Below are positions 25,981-28,679 of a stretch of DNA of 28,679 nucleotides, in pieces (the first letter of the stretch is position 1; every line of letters begins with the position of its first letter). The DNA lies in assembly GCA_937925565.1 (NCBI GenBank), contig CALALM010000376.1, positions 1-28,679 on the forward strand. The letters are read 5' to 3'. The position numbers were made by a program, and so were the translations under genes. Below the pieces are notes generated by a model that did not search any database, was not told where the DNA came from, and saw only the letters and a list, made by a program, of their open reading frames with translations. This DNA is from an uncultured Centipeda sp. GTDB taxonomy: Bacteria; Bacillota; Negativicutes; Selenomonadales; Selenomonadaceae.

Positions 25981-28468
25981 ATGAGGAACTTTGCGTCGGA
26001 ATTGGAATCTCAATCGCAGGAGTAATCTGCGTGATAATAGGTGTATATAAATCTACGTCTGTGCTCGGTGTGGATAGGGAGACGACAAGCGAATATCGAA
26101 CGCTCTTGTCATAACGTTTCAGATAATCGCGTTCTCTCCACCATCCGACAACGGGGTACACTGCGATGAGGTTACAGCCGGATAACTCTACGGCACTCAG
26201 ATCACAAAAGTCGGAGTGAATAGAACCGACATCGCGATTGTTTGAGCCTAAGTACCAGCGGTCACTGCCGCTTGATCCATCGCCTTTGTCTTTTTTATCT
26301 TCGCCGCGCATCTTCATGTTGATGCGTTTTTGGAAGTCCTCTTTGGTTTCGTTGGAGTTGATGACATCGAAACGAAGTCCACAGGACGGATAGCGATATT
26401 TGTCCTTCCAACCGACCTCGCCCGGCCCCGGTTCGATAAAGTAGGACAGGGTCAATTTCAATGTAACAGGAGTTTCGCCTAGCTCTTCCAGAACTTCTTT
26501 TGGCCAAGGAAGGGTATGCAGGTGCATCTCGTGCATACTTTTCTTGTCAAAGGGCTGCAGTTCTCCCTGGATCACCATGTTGACACTGTTGTTCATGCAC
26601 TGCATTGCCTTAGCGAGGTTTGGGATGCCATAGCCGCACGTGTGCAGGAGATCACGTCTGCCTTTACTTTTGGTATCCTCGGTGCAAAATTGCGCTTTCA
26701 TTTCCTGCGTCCAAGAAGCAGAGTGAATCATCAGGGCGCGAACGGTTTCCGGCCATAGATCGGGATATTCGTTGAGCAGCTGTGCACAGAAATACGCAGC
26801 TTGTGCTGTGGCGGCACTTGTTGCCCAGATGGTTGAAAACAGTTTTCTGAGCGGCTGATAATTCGTTGTCAGCAATGAAAGGTCGGAGCAGGCATCATAG
26901 TCGGTGCCGTTGGATGCAACATTGCCGCCATTGAATAGAACTTCCGGCTTTATCGGCCATTTTTTGTCCCAAGTAGAAGACGTTGAGCTGTAGGGGGATA
27001 GTGCTCCAGCTTTGGCAAGAGGTGTGAACCCGTGAAAAACAGGATCGCTGATCGTGCTGTCATCGGAGTAAGCACCGACGGTGATGGCGTTCCATGATTG
27101 TCCAGGACTCTCGACGCTGTGCAGTCTGTTTGCCTCCGGGTATGGACTTGAGCCGAACTCGTTCGGCTGCACATTTCCGGCACTGATCACAAATAGGCGT
27201 TTTTCATCATTTTCCTCTGCACCGGATGTGATGTTGTCGATTGCGGCAGACCAAGAGGTCGGGCTGCCGTCTCTGGTGTTATAGGCGGGAGCTGTCACTG
27301 CCATACATAGGACACGCTTTGCCATTGGATTCGCGATTTCGGCAAGCGCGACGGCCTGCGCTGTTATGGCTCCGTATAGTTCGGGTGGATTTTCTCCTGT
27401 CGGTGGTAATATTTTTACAGATTCAATTTCGTGCGCTGTCTTCAGCGGAGATTTTGAGAGCAGTGCTTGTTTCAAATCATAGTAGAGTGAAACGCCCGCC
27501 ATCTCGGTGCCGTGTCCGTGATGGTCGTTTGTTCGCCAAGAGGCATCGACCGATTGAATATGGTCGTTATCTGCAGCAGAGGTTAATAATGGATGCGCAG
27601 AATTCAGACCTGTATCCAATAGACATACGGTGACGTTTTCCCGTTCAAATGTTGTGCGGGATAATAGTTCGTCTGACCAGTCTGTTTGCTCGGCATTTGA
27701 CAGATCTGTAAAGAAGGATGTGGGTTCGGGAGCTCGGTGCATCTCAGCAATGAAAGAGCAGCTCTCAACGAGTGTTCTTAGATCGTTGGCGTTTGCATAT
27801 ATGAGTTTTACGAGGCGTTCGGGGAATACAATACGATTCTTGTCAATCGGGATGTTGAGTGACTGACACACGGAGGTAAAGGCTTCTTCGACTTTGTCGC
27901 AAGTTTTGATGGCCTCATCCCTCGCGTCAAAACGCAGCCAAAGTTCACACCATACGGGCTCTTCATCTGGGAACATCGTGTGAGAATCGAACCAAAATGA
28001 TTTGAACAGGGCTAATCGAATGTCCTCGATGCTGCTGACTAAGTCGTTGTATCTGGGATGGTTTTTCGGTGTTTTTTCGTTGGCATAGCTTTCAATTTTT
28101 TTGATGAGATAGGACTCTTTTCCATTGGGGATGTATACGAGTGCGGTTTCTGTTTGTGTCTGAGGATCCTTTTTTATATTTACGAGGCGGATTCCCTGTC
28201 TGGGACTTTCCAATCCCTGTATTTCTAAATCATGTCCGGCAGCGCCGGATACCTCGAGGTAAATGCCGTCCTTATATCGAATCGCTGCGACTTGACTCTG
28301 TGTAAGGTTATGAGCAGCATAGGCTTCGGATAGCTTTCGCTGAATATAGGCTGCATGAGCAACCGGATTCCGTTGCGGATAGTTCTTTGTCATAGAATGG
28401 GAATCAGAGGAATATGGATATGGCGCAGCCGTATGGGATAGAAAAATGTTCTTTTTGTCGACTGCCAT
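25979..28468 (-). CDS. ietS: subtilisin-like S8 protease of IetAS type
   Basis: This 829-residue cytoplasmic serine protease has no signal peptide. The catalytic triad is visible: Asp285 in CLLDTGLNSAHP, His319 in DHHGHGTEMAG and Ser551 in IWATSAATAQA, with the oxyanion Asn431 in ISAGN. About 275 residues of unknown fold precede the protease domain, and about 200 follow, rich in charged and beta-forming residues. AAGGAGG lies ten bases before the ATG. An AAA ATPase gene ends only five bases upstream, giving the ATPase-protease gene pair described as the IetAS anti-phage system. Family assignment rests on the gene pair and the ATS Ser motif; the protease class itself is certain. Confidence 0.88.
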   Translation of the reverse strand: MAVDKKNIFLSHTAAPYPYSSDSHSMTKNYPQRNPVAHAAYIQRKLSEAYAAHNLTQSQVAAIRYKDGIYLEVSGAAGHDLEIQGLESPRQGIRLVNIKKDPQTQTETALVYIPNGKESYLIKKIESYANEKTPKNHPRYNDLVSSIEDIRLALFKSFWFDSHTMFPDEEPVWCELWLRFDARDEAIKTCDKVEEAFTSVCQSLNIPIDKNRIVFPERLVKLIYANANDLRTLVESCSFIAEMHRAPEPTSFFTDLSNAEQTDWSDELLSRTTFERENVTVCLLDTGLNSAHPLLTSAADNDHIQSVDASWRTNDHHGHGTEMAGVSLYYDLKQALLSKSPLKTAHEIESVKILPPTGENPPELYGAITAQAVALAEIANPMAKRVLCMAVTAPAYNTRDGSPTSWSAAIDNITSGAEENDEKRLFVISAGNVQPNEFGSSPYPEANRLHSVESPGQSWNAITVGAYSDDSTISDPVFHGFTPLAKAGALSPYSSTSSTWDKKWPIKPEVLFNGGNVASNGTDYDACSDLSLLTTNYQPLRKLFSTIWATSAATAQAAYFCAQLLNEYPDLWPETVRALMIHSASWTQEMKAQFCTEDTKSKGRRDLLHTCGYGIPNLAKAMQCMNNSVNMVIQGELQPFDKKSMHEMHLHTLPWPKEVLEELGETPVTLKLTLSYFIEPGPGEVGWKDKYRYPSCGLRFDVINSNETKEDFQKRINMKMRGEDKKDKGDGSSGSDRWYLGSNNRDVGSIHSDFCDLSAVELSGCNLIAVYPVVGWWRERDYLKRYDKSVRYSLVVSLSTPSTDVDLYTPIITQITPAIEIPIPTQSSS

Positions 28469-28473
28469 TTATC

Positions 28474-28679
28474 TTACGCCTCCTTATAGGAATAGATGTT
28501 TTTCCTTTCCCGCAATAGATATGCAATCTGTTTTACACTCAAGGGTTGATCTGATAGGATGGAGGTCTTTATGGCGTCGTCACAGATTTTGACGATTTCG
28601 GCATGATTGAGACCGTCAGCAGCTTTTAAGAGTGGCTTTGTTATTTTGAAATGCTTGTCATAGTTGATCAGTTTGCATT
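28474..28679 (-). CDS. ietA: AAA ATPase C-terminus of IetA type (cut by window edge)
   Basis: The last 67 codons of a minus-strand gene are present, ending TAA at 28474-28476. The peptide includes ITKPLLKAADGLNHAEIVKI, CDDAIKTSILSDQPLSVKQ and AYLLRERKNIYSYKEA. The pattern GLNHAEIVKICDDAIK is the helical lid (sensor-2 region) of an AAA ATPase. The gene lies five bases upstream of the S8 protease gene in the same direction, as in IetAS. The Walker motifs are outside the window. Confidence 0.75.
   Translation of the reverse strand, partial: CKLINYDKHFKITKPLLKAADGLNHAEIVKICDDAIKTSILSDQPLSVKQIAYLLRERKNIYSYKEA

Noticed and set aside
1..28679. CRISPR arrays, rRNA or tRNA genes
   Set aside because: No regularly spaced direct repeats, no cloverleaf sequence and no rRNA-like block were seen on either strand.

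Overview
The window looks like chromosome of a Firmicutes-type bacterium with mid to high GC. My best guess is a Selenomonas-like member of the Negativicutes, based on strong AGGAGG-type ribosome binding sites, tightly overlapping genes, an ECF-type transporter operon and GGGGCTG...CAGCCCC terminators. This is inference; no rRNA or tRNA gene is present to fix the taxonomy.

Region 1 (about 300-9410) is one long + strand catabolic or salvage operon. A consensus-like promoter overlaps a 16-bp CG-centred palindrome typical of LacI-family operators. It is followed by two tandem ECF S-components (the second preceded by an identical operator and broken by a 1-base deletion), EcfT, two EcfA ATPases, two M20 amidohydrolases flanking a GATase1-like protein, a LacI-family regulator and a ribokinase-family sugar kinase. 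The genes suggest uptake of a small molecule, amide hydrolysis and phosphorylation of a released sugar, with LacI control by the operators at the head. The substrate is unknown.

Region 2 (about 9390-13470) is accessory. Two direct copies of a roughly 160-bp element with inverted ends (MITE-like) bracket an orphan, GC-rich peptide/nickel-type binding lipoprotein. The second copy interrupts a DeoR-family regulator, of which only the HTH start remains. A macro-domain hydrolase then faces a convergent HTH-Fic protein whose promoter is covered by repeated AAGTAAAGG boxes. A 20-base scrap of the macro gene also lies near the left edge.

Region 3 (about 13470-24480) is a DNA-modification defence island: an unknown coiled-coil protein, an SNF2-like helicase with DUF3883, a DUF1156 DNA methylase and a Swt1-HEPN/DUF499 ATPase. 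All three core genes are broken: a 13-bp tandem duplication in the helicase; a nonsense codon, an apparent internal deletion and a frameshift in the methylase; a nonsense codon and a 3' frameshift in the ATPase. The methylase also carries an AT-rich internal block that looks like a recombined allele. The island appears decayed, or switched off.

Region 4 (about 24480-28679) looks intact and more AT-rich. A perfect TTGACA-N17-TATAAT promoter drives a compact operon of a dCTP-deaminase-like protein lacking the catalytic glutamate, a coiled-coil two-helix membrane protein and a DUF1653 protein. A strong bidirectional terminator separates it from a minus-strand AAA ATPase (cut by the window edge) plus subtilisin-like protease pair of the IetAS defence type. 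The Dcd-like/membrane-protein pair is the best candidate for an undescribed system.
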